Assembly: GCA_947396885.1 (NCBI GenBank)
Contig: OX377204.1
Coordinates: 54,981,139 to 55,045,138 of the forward strand
Length of the DNA: 64,000 bases
Direction of reading: 5' to 3'
DNA from: Heligmosomoides polygyrus polygyrus
Lineage: Eukaryota; Nematoda; Chromadorea; Rhabditida; Heligmosomidae
The stretch's first letter is position 1, and the number at the start of each line of letters is the position of its first letter. A program made the position numbers and the translations under genes. This document shows, one piece after another, positions 41,101-47,475 of this stretch. Below the pieces are notes generated by a model that was not told where the DNA came from, searched no databases, and saw only the letters and a list, made by a program, of their open reading frames with translations.

Positions 41101-43945
41101 AGTGGTCGTAAGCAGCCCTCCAGATTTATTCAACACCTCGACGCGATCCGAACTTGACGGAATGATGAGAGGTGGGGGCGTGTGCAAGATCACTGATTGC
41201 CATCCGCTGCTGTGCCGACATATTTGTGCTCTCAGATTTCGAGAACACGAAGTATACGATGAACCACAACGCTACCATGTTCTGGTTGAACGCCTATGAA
41301 TTGCACTTGGAGCGCGAGAAACACGATCTAAACATCGAGAGGCCGGTCAAGTATGTTTCACTGCTGAAGCATTTCGAACAACCAAGCGCCCTTTCTCGCC
41401 TGTCAAGTTGTACTGGCCGTAACACATAAAATTAGCTCAAATAACTGTCACTGCCTCGGGTGTTCTGTGGTCAAAAGGCAAAATAGTTGTTTTTAGCTCT
41501 TCTGAATGGTACCACCGATGCCGAGACTGGTTGCTGGTTGCTGGAGGCCGTCGACTTTGGGAGAAGGATATGGTGTGGGGCCAGAAAGAGGAGGTTCCTG
41601 ATCGTTTTCCAGATTCAGTTAATGGTTTCACAAACTTCTTCCAAGATTCGAGGAACCTGACGTAGGCGGCCCAAATAAACCCCAGAATTGCGGAGAGACG
41701 TCATGCACTGCTGGCCAGTTTCGTGCCAATGACCTTCGGAATAACATCGGCTGAATTAAGGACTTCTACACCCTGAAGGCGTTTCGATTCCAACTCGGGC
41801 TCCGCAACTACCGAACACCGACTGACCACACGCACAGTTGTCAGCTGATGCGCGAAATCGCCTCGAAATACAAGCAGTTCAACGTCACCACTTTCCACGA
41901 GTACTACCCTTTCGCCGATCAGGTGGGCAGCACTTACGCGTCAGCTTTTCCCTAACTGCTCTGCTCTAGCATTGCTGAAATTTTGGACAAGATGTTAGGA
42001 ATATTCACCCTGGCTCTTGCGCTAGGAAAGTGGCTGCCATTAGTGATAGGCATCATAAGGGTTTATATATAGAGACTCAGAGGCGTTCTGTATAATAGGC
42101 GGAGCTATATATCTGTAGACCTGGCATTGAGTCTTTCCCACCCACACGTTTCATGAAGTCCAAGAATTGCATTCAGAGGAAAAAATTACCACTGAATGAC
42201 GTAACTGATTTGGCGATGTTCGTAAATACATTTAGAAATACCAAGGTGACCTCAGAAAGAGGCACCTAGACTGATTCAAGCGCTTTTGGATTTTTTTTTA
42301 TTTCAAAGCGCTACTCAGTTAAAACCCACCACCTTTGCCGCGCGACGATGACGAGATGGCAGCCTATTTCGCTGAACATGTACATAGAATACCGACGCTC
42401 CGATTGAAAAGTTTCTCTAATGAAGCGTTATGAATGCTAAGAGACAGAATGATTCTTCGCTTCTTCTAACTCCGCGAAAGCGTTCGTGATTTGTGCGCAT
42501 CACACATTCTCCTGGGCGCTTGTTTCACTGCTCTCAACAAGAAGTTGTCCTGTGATTGAGAGCAGAACAAACCCATGCGCTGAGTTACCCTGGAAATCGG
42601 CCGAAAATCTCTGCTGACCATTTTCAAGGTGGTTCTCATCCTCTATTAGTTTTTGTTCTTTTAACCTTTGTTCACTTCCAGTAGACGTTCTTCAACATTA
42701 TGCACCTGTCGATAGTACGTAGTTTTCTGGTATTTGAAACCACAAGACATCAGCTTAGCCTTTATGCAATGCTGAAACCTTTGGCATAGGCTAACCTGTA
42801 CCCATTATATGATACGTCGGAGTTTTCACGTCAGCTGTTTTTGAATTCAGCACTTTGATTTCACTCGCCATTGAACAGCCATATTGCCTTCCTCGTTTTG
42901 CAGTACCTCGAGCTGAAGCCTTCTCTAAGGCAGAACTTCACGTGGGGTCTGCTGTCAATGTTCGCAGTGACGGCGATAATGATTCCCGATATGAGGGCGG
43001 CATTTGCTGTAGTCCTATGCATAGCGAGTATAAACACAGGTCGGCTTCCGGCGTTTTGAAACCTCGGCTGGGACTGGGCGGCTTCTAAATTTCCAACTTT
43101 CAGGTGTGCTCGGATTCATGACCTTTTGGGGAGTCAATCTCGACAGCGTATCAATGATCACGGTGGGTAGCGCGTGTTGCTTGTCTGATTAGAGGAGGCT
43201 TCTTCTGCACACAGCAAGGGCAGTGGAAGTGGGACCAGTCCGAGACAATTTCAGGTGATCATGTGCATCGGGTTCGCCGTCGATTTATCCGCTCACATAG
43301 CCTATGCCTATTCGCAGTCCTATGGGAGCGGCCATGAGCGGGCAGTGTACGCACTGGAAACCCTCGGCTGGCCAGTGTTCTTGGTCAGTCACCTATGGCT
43401 CTCTTCAGCGTGCAGCGGTTTTCCACCCGCCAAGTAGCGATCTTATCGAAAAGGAAAAACCCTTCCAGGGAGCGACGTCTACAATTCTCGGCATCATGGT
43501 CCTGATCTTGGTCGACTCCTACATTGTGCTCATCTTCTTCAAGACAGTCTTCCTAGTGATTTCGTTCTCAATGCTTCACGGACTGCTTTTCCTACCTATA
43601 CTGCTCATACTAATAATTCCGGAAACGAGGGTGAGTGAATAAGGGGAGTGTGACGGAACTCGTTTTCAATTACTTAGGTTTTTTCAGAAGAAAGAAGGAG
43701 AAAAGAGTCGCAAGCCAAGGGCTGTATTTACATGTGAGAGCCCCATAAGCCTGCAGAACAAGCCGTCGTTCAATGACCCTCCGGAAGACTACAGTTCGAG
43801 CAACCCAGTTAAGAACGATGCAGACAAGACGCGCAAAGAAGAACGCCATGCAAGACAAGAACCATCCGACGAAGAAGTTGTGAGGACGACCGTCGACAGA
43901 CTAACCGGCAAGGTTGTCACTCCGGGCGATGCTTCTGTCGCATAG
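17736..43945 (+). CDS. Patched-related (PTR) multi-pass membrane protein, 23 exons seen, 5' end missing
   Basis: Exons: 17736-17798, 19699-19783, 19840-19976, 20059-20199, 30149-30295, 30370-30442, 30742-30828, 30891-31007, 33205-33309, 33452-33588, 38285-38380, 38437-38540, 39865-39979, 40032-40185, 41088-41171, 41236-41350, 41497-41661 (or -41593), 41761-41922, 42904-43039, 43104-43162, 43255-43383, 43469-43630, 43688-43945. They total about 940 codons, close to the 900-1,000 usual for the family. PTR proteins are RND/Patched relatives with 12 membrane segments, two large extracellular loops and a sterol-sensing domain; in nematodes they act in cuticle, moulting and epithelial transport. 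Every junction has GT/AG and matching phase except the one before 41,761. The N-terminal exon with the start codon is not found. Confidence 0.92.
17799..19698. other. PTR intron with a GC-rich repeat-like block
   Basis: The intron holds a GC-rich stretch at about 18,050-18,720 that looks like transposon or untranslated-leader sequence but matches nothing I can name. It contains a perfect hairpin at 18,314-18,337: TGTAGGGTGT, loop GGAA, ACACCCTACA. The remainder (18,720-19,698) is AT-rich with no recognisable feature. Confidence 0.5.
19987..20020 (+). repeat. (ATTT)n microsatellite in a short PTR intron
   Basis: Eight or so 'attt' units fill most of the 82-bp intron at 19,977-20,058. It may be the tail of a lost LINE insertion, but no LINE sequence adjoins it. 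Confidence 0.8.
20495..20945 (+). pseudogene. Decayed Penelope-like endonuclease fragment
   Basis: 'SRVVCLMSCRE' near 20,545-20,580 matches GVVYLMSCREC of the element at 11.2 kb. After frame changes and a run of G (20,678-20,687), RRTEALGIAAKSPQVYRKEK and LAVTQEQVPFAEL match its C-terminal end (TLEAFWIASRNPKINRRDE, VAMTQELAPFVGL). It is an old 3' fragment of the same element family, lying in the large PTR intron. Confidence 0.65.
20946..22179. other. Intronic stretch rich in 'ttcgaa' words
   Basis: 20,950-21,020 has repeated 'cgaaaatcgaa'-type words, and 21,600-21,720 has 'cgaattcaaac...gaatttcaaattc'. Similar sequence ends recur near 55,040-55,240 ('cgaattcgaattactcgaatt'). They could be subterminal repeats of another DNA transposon, but no matching termini were found. 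No gene. Confidence 0.4.
22180..22600 (+). repeat. Diverged satellite based on 'ttcgaacaatgttcgaa'
   Basis: The near-palindrome ttcgaac-aat-gttcgaa or variants occurs about eight times. The right part (22,498-22,590) has two clean copies of a 41-bp unit, 'cgatttcgaacaatgttcga' followed by a 21-bp 'ccgcaaaagt'-ending spacer. Short frames on both strands here are products of the repeat. Confidence 0.7.
23007..23040 (+). repeat. (GT)n microsatellite
   Basis: A run of GT units with two GC interruptions ('gcgtgtgtgtgtgtg...gcatg'). Confidence 0.9.
23088..23430 (+). repeat. 41-bp minisatellite, about 8 copies
   Basis: The unit includes 'cgtgcatggcgagccgcag' and 'acgtgccgaacacgtcggc'. Starts of 'cgtgcatgg' are 41 bp apart (23,105, 23,146, 23,187 and so on). 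Copies differ at a few sites (cac/cat, cgc/cgt, acc/cct). The unit contains no stop codon in most frames of either strand, so long overlapping frames appear on both strands; these are not genes. It lies in the large PTR intron beside the GT microsatellite. Confidence 0.9.
23860..24156 (+). mobile_element. tRNA-derived SINE (type A), with target duplication
   Basis: The head has 'gtgtagcgcagtcggagg' (A box) and 'cctggttcggatttcccgc' (B box). The body includes 'aaatacgcattca', and the end is 'aaagggattgagtaacgccg' plus a T-rich tail. An 11-bp direct repeat, ATTTTATTAAT, flanks it at 23,849-23,859 and 24,157-24,167, as expected for LINE-mediated insertion. It is inserted near the C-terminal end of the mariner. 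Other copies or fragments are at 31.2, 35.2, 37.4, 50.2, 50.8 and 52.1 kb. Confidence 0.8.
24168..24833 (-). pseudogene. mariner transposase, C-terminal part
   Basis: The minus-strand pieces include GDEKWVLY-like sequence near 24,720 (first catalytic Asp), then LLHDNARPHIAKTTSQKN (second Asp) and TDLAPSDYLLFRSLQH (third Asp), ending RAFFASKSPDF* with a TAG at 24,237-24,239. Frames change at least twice, so it is inactive although the D,D,D residues remain. The protein continues into the N-terminal half beyond the hAT insertion. Confidence 0.85.
25717..27292. mobile_element. Foldback element nested in the hAT transposon
   Basis: Arms of about 260-275 bp (25,717-25,990 and 27,035-27,292) are complements of each other. 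Landmarks are 'aacccgagaggcgttcttct', 'cacgggtattt', 'attggctacc' and 'tgggacataggc'. The tip reads approximately TGTAAGG. The loop of about 1.04 kb is AT-rich. The target duplication is not resolved. No transposase seen. Confidence 0.75.
27365..27590 (-). repeat. Diverged relative of the 418-bp hAT MITE at 61.6 kb
   Basis: Read on the minus strand it shares, in order, 'ggggtcacctt', 'aaaacgagacat', 'ggggaagggacttc', 'ggtgtggc', 'tttgcctacatcc' and 'ggagttcc' with 61,606-62,023. The outer terminal inverted repeat is not preserved. Confidence 0.65.
28511..28871 (-). pseudogene. mariner transposase, N-terminal part
   Basis: The minus-strand frame starts at 28,871 with MAELSTHIRHVLLYEFESGH. It continues through a typical paired helix-turn-helix DNA-binding region (APSVRSVYSWFEHFGSG, RRTGRPTT, then FAAALGCSRSAVDNGLRSL) and runs into the hAT insertion. 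The frame is open for about 120 codons, so this half is well preserved. The remainder of the protein is at 24,168-24,833. Confidence 0.88.
29128..29200 (-). repeat. LINE 3' end fragment
   Basis: On the minus strand 'gcgcactctttgtccagagt' followed by 'gtgaaataaataagc' matches the 3' end of LINE copy 1 (6,475-6,528). It is a severely 5'-truncated insertion. Confidence 0.65.
29204..30148. other. End of the 9.9 kb PTR intron, unassigned
   Basis: Mixed-composition DNA with frames of up to about 90 codons on the minus strand that match no family. The intron ends at the acceptor 'aactgcag' (30,148). Confidence 0.5.
30149..31007 (+). CDS. PTR exons, end of first loop and start of sterol-sensing domain
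   Basis: 30,149-30,295 gives VNITYPIGWRGSEPIYFGAL and onward; 30,370-30,442 gives VGNISLIWRKKLTAWLTDKE; 30,742-30,828 gives LVEFGVNHNESLPEGLQDVA; 30,891-31,007 gives the membrane segment CTILFTFCFLVSVVLINHGH and then DWVRSKPIVACAG. These four exons correspond to the canonical PTR order of ITYP, W-x-K, L..GL..VA..L.PKF, then TM2. Phases are 0/0, 0/1, 1/1 and 1/1. Small introns contain a local inverted repeat near 30,480-30,560. Confidence 0.9.
31008..33204. other. PTR intron, 2.2 kb
   Basis: Contains a type A SINE (31,237-31,524, minus). The remainder, including 31,720-33,100, shows no supportable coding. Frames of 65-70 codons here are on both strands and without motifs. Confidence 0.5.
31237..31524 (-). 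mobile_element. tRNA-derived SINE (type A)
   Basis: On the minus strand it starts 'gtgtgtagcacagtcggagg' (A box), then 'ggttattggttcaaacttcc' (degraded B box), 'ggtcggtgaatttgtacc', 'caattacgcattcaa' and ends 'aaagggattaagtaatgc'. It is collinear with the copy at 23,860-24,156. Confidence 0.75.
33205..33588 (+). CDS. PTR exons, core of sterol-sensing domain
   Basis: 33,205-33,309 encodes two-helix sequence IWCPLLAVITSFGLLLWLGE to NVSPFLVL. 33,452-33,588 encodes CIGIDDLFIMSAEWHRTNPD and SEAAVAITITSLTDI. G-x-D-D at the start of the second exon is the signature of Patched/PTR TM4, where the acidic pair is thought to serve ion-coupled transport in the RND superfamily; both Asp are present. The donor at 33,589 (gtcagt) gives phase 0, which joins in frame to VTFAIGIFTTLPG in the next exon. 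Confidence 0.92.
33985..34318. repeat. Inverted pair of type B SINE sequences
   Basis: 33,985-34,170 is a minus-strand copy with the B box as 'acgggacttgaacccgcacc' and the A box near 34,160. 34,180-34,318 is a plus-strand copy from 'atcgctgcccggaaagcaga' onward, with tail 'gttttggttgcaaccaaac' and 'cgctccagactcaatcc'. The two are head to head. They lie in the 4.7 kb PTR intron. Confidence 0.65.
34319..35199. other. Intronic stretch, unassigned
   Basis: Part of the 33,589-38,284 PTR intron. AT-rich at 34,460-34,600. No motif or repeat relationship recognised. Confidence 0.5.
35200..35427 (-). repeat. tRNA-derived SINE (type A), diverged
   Basis: On the minus strand: 'gggcgcagccgcaggagg', 'cagtgctgactcgtccatcg', 'ggttggccacagcaagtcat', 'cgcgctcaattcg', 'catcccgtagaaatgg'. 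The order matches the body of the type A SINE; the A and B boxes are degraded. Confidence 0.6.
35640..37030. mobile_element. 1.4 kb near-palindromic transposon with tRNA-like arms
   Basis: Arms of about 600 bp (35,640-36,245 and 36,430-37,030) are complementary, including both tips (CTATCTCAACGGTAGGTCGG). TA flanks it at 35,638-35,639 and 37,031-37,032. Each arm contains a tRNA-like promoter (35,857-35,917 plus; 36,757-36,815 minus) with A box 'tggcgtagtaggg' and B box 'gagggtttggatccc'. The centre repeats 'gggttatttggggtg' plus 'gctgatcacgaatc' twice on one side, a sequence that also occurs at 56,590-56,770. No transposase. Confidence 0.85.
37033..37414. other. Intronic stretch, unassigned
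   Basis: Frames of 66-81 codons on both strands at 37,187-37,472 overlap and show no family motif. Nothing else seen. Confidence 0.45.
37415..37708 (+). mobile_element. tRNA-derived SINE (type A) with an internal hairpin
   Basis: A box 'gcgcgtggagcgcaatcg', B box 'gatttgagtccccgccc', tail 'aaagggattgagtaacgccg'. Unlike other copies it contains an extra segment so that 'agtccgtgcttcat' (about 37,530) is answered by 'atgaagcacggact' (about 37,562), a perfect hairpin absent from the sister copies. Confidence 0.75.
38285..40185 (+). CDS. PTR exons, end of sterol-sensing domain, middle loop and TM7
   Basis: 38,285-38,380 gives VTFAIGIFTTLPGVRMFCLY and IYQ; 38,437-38,540 gives LTFFSPVLAYAAEMENNGTH, the last SSD helix and the charged central segment; 39,865-39,979 gives SMPYFFQHSEENPHEETLVN and FREIIGPFLL; 40,032-40,185 gives TM7 (VCAVLLYVVYLTLAIYG) and then CLNIKEGLDPKFLVKDSFYL. 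Phases are 0/0, 0/2, 2/0 and 0/1. The acceptor chosen at 39,864 (ctag) is the one that restores phase 2. A further small exon in the 1.3 kb intron 38,541-39,864 is possible. Confidence 0.88.
38541..39864. other. PTR intron, unassigned content
   Basis: A frame of about 90 codons on the minus strand at 39,045-39,317 and partial plus-strand frames near 39,700-39,780 have no recognised motif. A missing short PTR exon (many relatives are longer in the central linker) could hide here. Confidence 0.4.
40186..41087. other. PTR intron with (CTT)n
   Basis: A (CTT)n microsatellite lies at about 40,481-40,507 and gives a run of Leu or Phe codons in a chance frame. Nothing else recognised. Confidence 0.6.
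41088..41922 (+). CDS. PTR exons, second extracellular loop
   Basis: 41,088-41,171 gives LQMQVVVSSPPDLFNTSTRS; 41,236-41,350 gives FENTKYTMNHNATMFWLNAY; 41,497-41,661 gives SSEWYHRCRDWLLVAGGRRL and WEKDMVWGQKEE; 41,761-41,922 gives DFYTLKAFRFQLGLRNYRTP and EYYPFADQ. All are recognisable second-loop blocks. The junction into 41,761 needs phase 0, but the natural donor at 41,662 (gtaggc) leaves phase 2. A weaker donor at 41,594 (gttcct) gives phase 0 and would join GQKEE to DFYTLKAF. Either that donor is used or the gene has a small indel here. Confidence 0.82.
41923..42903. other. PTR intron, unassigned content
   Basis: About 1 kb with no repeat or coding I can support. Relatives usually have a membrane-helix block between the DQ of the second loop and YLELKP-like sequence; the short distance suggests it is simply encoded by the next exon. 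Confidence 0.5.
42904..43945 (+). CDS. PTR exons, second membrane bundle and C-terminal tail
   Basis: 42,904-43,039 encodes FTWGLLSMFAVTAIMIPDMR onward; 43,104-43,162 GVLGFMTFWGVNLDSVSMIT; 43,255-43,383 VIMCIGFAVDLSAHIAYAYS; 43,469-43,630 GATSTILGIMVLILVDSYIV and FLPILLILIIPETR. GFxVDxSAHIxYAY is the second-half counterpart of the GxxxDD motif. The last exon (43,688-43,945) is an 85-residue hydrophilic cytoplasmic tail rich in K, E, R and S, ending DASVA and TAG. All five exons are in phase with consensus-like splice sites. Confidence 0.93.
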
Positions 43946-44037
43946 CGCATGCATTGTCCGTGTCTTTCGTATGTTTTAGTGCATGTAATTTATTTGATCT
44001 GTACCATACTCAAATGCTTGTCTTTCACACAACGGGC

Positions 44038-44043
44038 AATAAA
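44038..44043 (+). promoter_or_regulatory. Polyadenylation signal of the PTR gene
   Basis: AATAAA 93 bp after the PTR stop codon, followed within about 20 bp by sequence suitable for cleavage. It is the first such signal downstream of the stop. Confidence 0.7.
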
Positions 44044-45529
44044 TGACATCGATCACATTGAACTTCATCGCTCTTCGGTTTTAGAATAATTATAAGTAGG
44101 CGCTGCACACGGGGTGTGCGGAAAGCAATACGGGGTTTATTCCTTCTCGTTTTGTCTCAGCATAGAGGATTTTCTGCTCTATTTTGAACAAATAGATGCA
44201 ACTAAATATCAGACTCCATCCTTCCTAGATGCGAGAGCGCTACGTCATCTGACGAATTCTGATGCCCATCCGATGGCACCGCGGCGCTCAGTTTATGACC
44301 ATTCCTCCGCGCGCGGCCGAATTGTCAAAGGAAACTTCGCCGCGGTCGCAGCAACAGTGGCTGCCGGCATGCGCGCCGGACGGTGTTTAGAGTTGGTCCT
44401 GGGCGAGTCTCCGTCGCGCCCCCTTGCAGAGCGATGAGCGATGCGACGAGCACTGAGAACTCCGCATCCTTTCGCGTCGCTCTGCAAAGCTCATCGCTGC
44501 GATGTGATCGCAGCGACGGGAAGCATCCACGAGGTCTGAGGTATTCTGGTATTTTCAGGCCAAAGCCTTGTGTGTTTGCTGGAATATCTTCGCCCTAGGT
44601 CTCACCACTGTTTTGTTTTGAGTCTTCTTTGCTACACTACCGCATTCGTAGAGGTGGATTTGGAAAAGGAACTAATTCGCCGTTTTGACTTCTTAGCTGG
44701 AAAATCTGCCGAGAACCCGAATTGTTCAAGCGCACCACTGCAAGCTCACCGCCGGCAATGATGACGTCTCTAGACGGAACTTCTGCTGTGTTCTCATCAA
44801 GCAAGCTCCAAAGCTCATCGTTGTATTGATCGGAGCGGCCAATCTGCGGGCATACGCATAGAAAAAGTGATGGAGTCGCTCCTTAATGGCGACAACGATC
44901 TTCGTCAATAGTCGTTAACGCGCTCGACATCTACAATCGAGTCACGAAATCGTTCAGAGACGATTATCCCGACACCATCCGTGGTTTTGAGACTTCCACA
45001 TGGAAAGGCCTTAAAGCCTCGTCCTATGTCCCTTACTTGCAGCAGAGGAGCGGATCGAACCTACGAATGCTCATCGCGGCTGCCGCAGTGCTGTACCGCT
45101 GGTGCGGTGCCGCTGAGCACTGTCGCACGTGCGCAAGCCTGCGCCCCGTATGCGACTACTTCTTCGAACTTTGCCTCAAGCTCTCAGTGGTGTTGCGCAT
45201 CTATTTCGCCACTTTCGGTTTCCTTTCGTCAACAAAGGCCCCTTGCTACCTTCTGAGTTGTAAGAAAAACGACTACGCTAGTTGATCATAGACCAGGACA
45301 TAGGACAGGATGCTAAAAAGGGATGGAACGATTACCAGGGACCAATGGGTCGTAATTGCAAATATTTGAAATGGATTCAAACTTACCGTAGAAACCTAGG
45401 AACAAAATTAAGGTGAAACCGCTTACCGATCTACCATAAGGAAACACAAGAAAAGCTGAAAAGATCCTAAATAAGGCAAATGAAGAGAGCAGAACCTCTA
45501 GAAGTAAAGCAGAAGCACCGCTAGAGGGC
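44044..45529 (+). other. Intergenic stretch with possible unrecognised exon
   Basis: No gene is certain. 44,912-44,983 lies between a fair acceptor (cgtcaatag) and a GT and reads VNALDIYNRVTKSFRDDYPD, which faintly resembles the YPDT block of CRAL-TRIO lipid-binding domains. 44,764-44,853 reads RNFCCVLIKQAPKLIVVLIG. No neighbouring exons complete the domain, so this is reported only as a lead. 44,410-44,515 has a local inverted repeat around 'gcagagcgatgagc' and 'gctcatcgct'. Confidence 0.3.
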
Positions 45530-46195
45530 CTAATAAGAGTAGAATTCTAGATTCAAGGATTGCCAAGGTTCCTCGTTATCATAAAGAATCCACTTCTCAT
45601 CACAAGTGATGATTCGATCCAAAAACCGATCAGTTTTGTCGCGTAAAAGTAGAGAACAACAAATCTTGAAACGTGACAATTTTTGCCGCGCACTCAGCTC
45701 GTGGGGCACCCGCTTTTCGAGCTTCTTCTCCTTCCCAAGGCGTTTCAAAGCATCTGCAACAGCAGTTTTACTGACGTCTAGCTCTTCCGCGATCCCACGA
45801 ACTGTTTGGGAAGGTTCAGTTTCCACCAACTCCTTCGAAACTTGTGGTCCAGGATTGCTCTAGGTCGACCTCTACGAAGGTCATAGGCCTTTGTCATACC
45901 ATCGCTCACCCCGAGCGATGCCTAATGATATGCACCCATATCGATTCCATTGCGCCGCCCGATCGATATGGGAGCATATCATTAGGCGTCGCTCGGGGTG
46001 AGTGATGGTATGACAAAGGCCATAGGATGAAATCTCCGCCCCGAAATTTTCTGAACCACTGAAACACTCGCGCACAGTGCTTTCATAAACACTTGGTTGA
46101 TTTTTCGAGCTGTCTCCGTCGCTGACTGTCCCAATCCGAAGTTAAAATAAAGTATCATTTGGAAGCGCTCCTTCCACATACACCAATAAGCCCCT
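45530..46195 (-). pseudogene. mariner transposase, N-terminal two thirds
   Basis: From the right end, the minus strand reads MWKERFQMILYFNFGLGQSA, then a shifted helix-turn-helix piece ending AEELDVSKTAVADALKRLGK, KRVPHELSARQKLSRF, and DRIITCDEKWILYDN with the first catalytic Asp. It breaks off at about 45,545, before the second Asp motif. A 135-bp palindrome is inserted at 45,886-46,020. It differs in sequence from the mariners at 14 kb and 24-29 kb. Confidence 0.8.
45886..46020. mobile_element. 135-bp palindromic MITE inside the mariner
   Basis: The left half, GGCCTTTGTCATACCATCGC and onward, is the complement of the right half over about 60 bp, with only a few mismatches and a loop near 'tccattgcgccgcc'. 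It is flanked by CATA at 45,882-45,885 and 46,021-46,024. Removing the element and one CATA leaves continuous mariner sequence ('ggtcataggatg'). The unit could equally be read with a TA duplication. Confidence 0.8.
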
Positions 46196-46689
46196 CAAGA
46201 ACAGAAATATAAAAGCGGCTTTTCTCAGCAACATATAACAATAAAATAATCCGTGTATGCTACTAAGATGAATTTTCAATTATTACTAGTCCACAAATCG
46301 AAGTTTGGGCAAAATCCCTCTGTAAATAGGAAGAATGTATTTTAAATGCAATGAACTGAGCTGCCCCTCCATGTGCCACCTCACCGCGGTGAAGGGGTGA
46401 ACATCACTTAGTGATGGCTAACGACACAAATGGTCACGCAGTACACGATGCTTTGTCGTGTATGAGTGGCTCTCATGTATCCCTGGCCAGGAACATTTGA
46501 GTAACCAGACCACCGCCATGGCTCAAACAACTAAACCCGCGCCCCAGTCCTCCGGGGTGGACTTCTACGACGTCGGTTCCATCCACCTCCGGCGAGGGGC
46601 CATCTAATCTCGGAGTTAAACTATCAGGACGTCATTGGAATCGGACTACCGGAAACTCCCTCCCACCACGACACGGAAACTGCCAATTC

Positions 46690-47475
46690 GTCTGCACTTA
46701 TAACTGTCCTTCGATCGCATCTGAGAGGATCTTCGGATACTGCTTTACAGAAGCTGCAACATCAAATAGACGTTATCGCCCTGCAGGAAACGAAGACCAC
46801 AACGAGCTTTTCATTATCGGAGCAATGGTGGACAGAAAGAATATTGGCGGAGTTGGATTTCTCGTCAATTCGACAGCGCACCACGTAGTAGACTCTTACA
46901 AGATCATCAGTCCGCGAGTAGCTGTTCTTCGTCTGGAAATCAAAGATCAAGGAACCATCTCCATCATAAATAGATATGCTCCAACATCTGCGGCCACAGA
47001 TGAAGAAAAGGAGGAATTCTACAAGCTGTTCGAAAGGACTGTCAACGACGAGAAGAGCTACTACAAAGTTGTCGTTGGTTACTTCAACGCTATCGTCGGT
47101 ACGAATGATCACGACGAATGGAGGCTAGGACCACATGGAACTTCCTCAAGGAACGAAAACGGAGAGCGCCTGATAGACTTCCTATCCGCGTGCCGTCTCT
47201 ATCATGGAAATTCTACGTTTAAGAAGCCTTCAAACCGACGATGGACCTGGGAAAGCCCAAATGGAGAAACACGTTCGGAGATCGACCATGTTCTTACAAA
47301 CAGACGCTGGGGTCTGTTCGACGTCTCCGTGCTGCCTTCATTTGACACCGGCTCGGATCACCGTCTTGTCCGTGCGAAGCTGACTCTCAAAAAGAGGATG
47401 TTCAAGCGTGACACTCATAAACCGGCACCGGTGAGGATCCCCAATTCAAGTCTGAGGAGTTGGAACATGCAATAA
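46690..47475 (+). pseudogene. LINE AP-endonuclease (second RTE type)
   Basis: 46,730-46,810 reads KLQHQIDVIALQETKTTTS with the catalytic Glu. From 46,825 the frame reads NIGGVGFLVNSTAHHVVDSY, ISIINRYAPTSAATDEEKEE, YYKVVVGYFNAIVG, RRWTWESPNGETRSEIDHVL and FDTGSDHRLVRAKLTLKKRM to a stop at 47,473-47,475. The family motif GDFN is GYFN here, so the catalytic Asp is replaced by Tyr, and a frameshift lies near 46,815. GSDHRL is intact. Normal role: target-site nicking. Confidence 0.85.

Noticed and set aside
41612..41661. Separate PTR exon starting at the acceptor 'ttttccag' (41,611)
   Set aside because: In the phase required by the preceding exon it hits a TAA at once, and the upstream sequence from 41,497 is clearly coding in the family frame.
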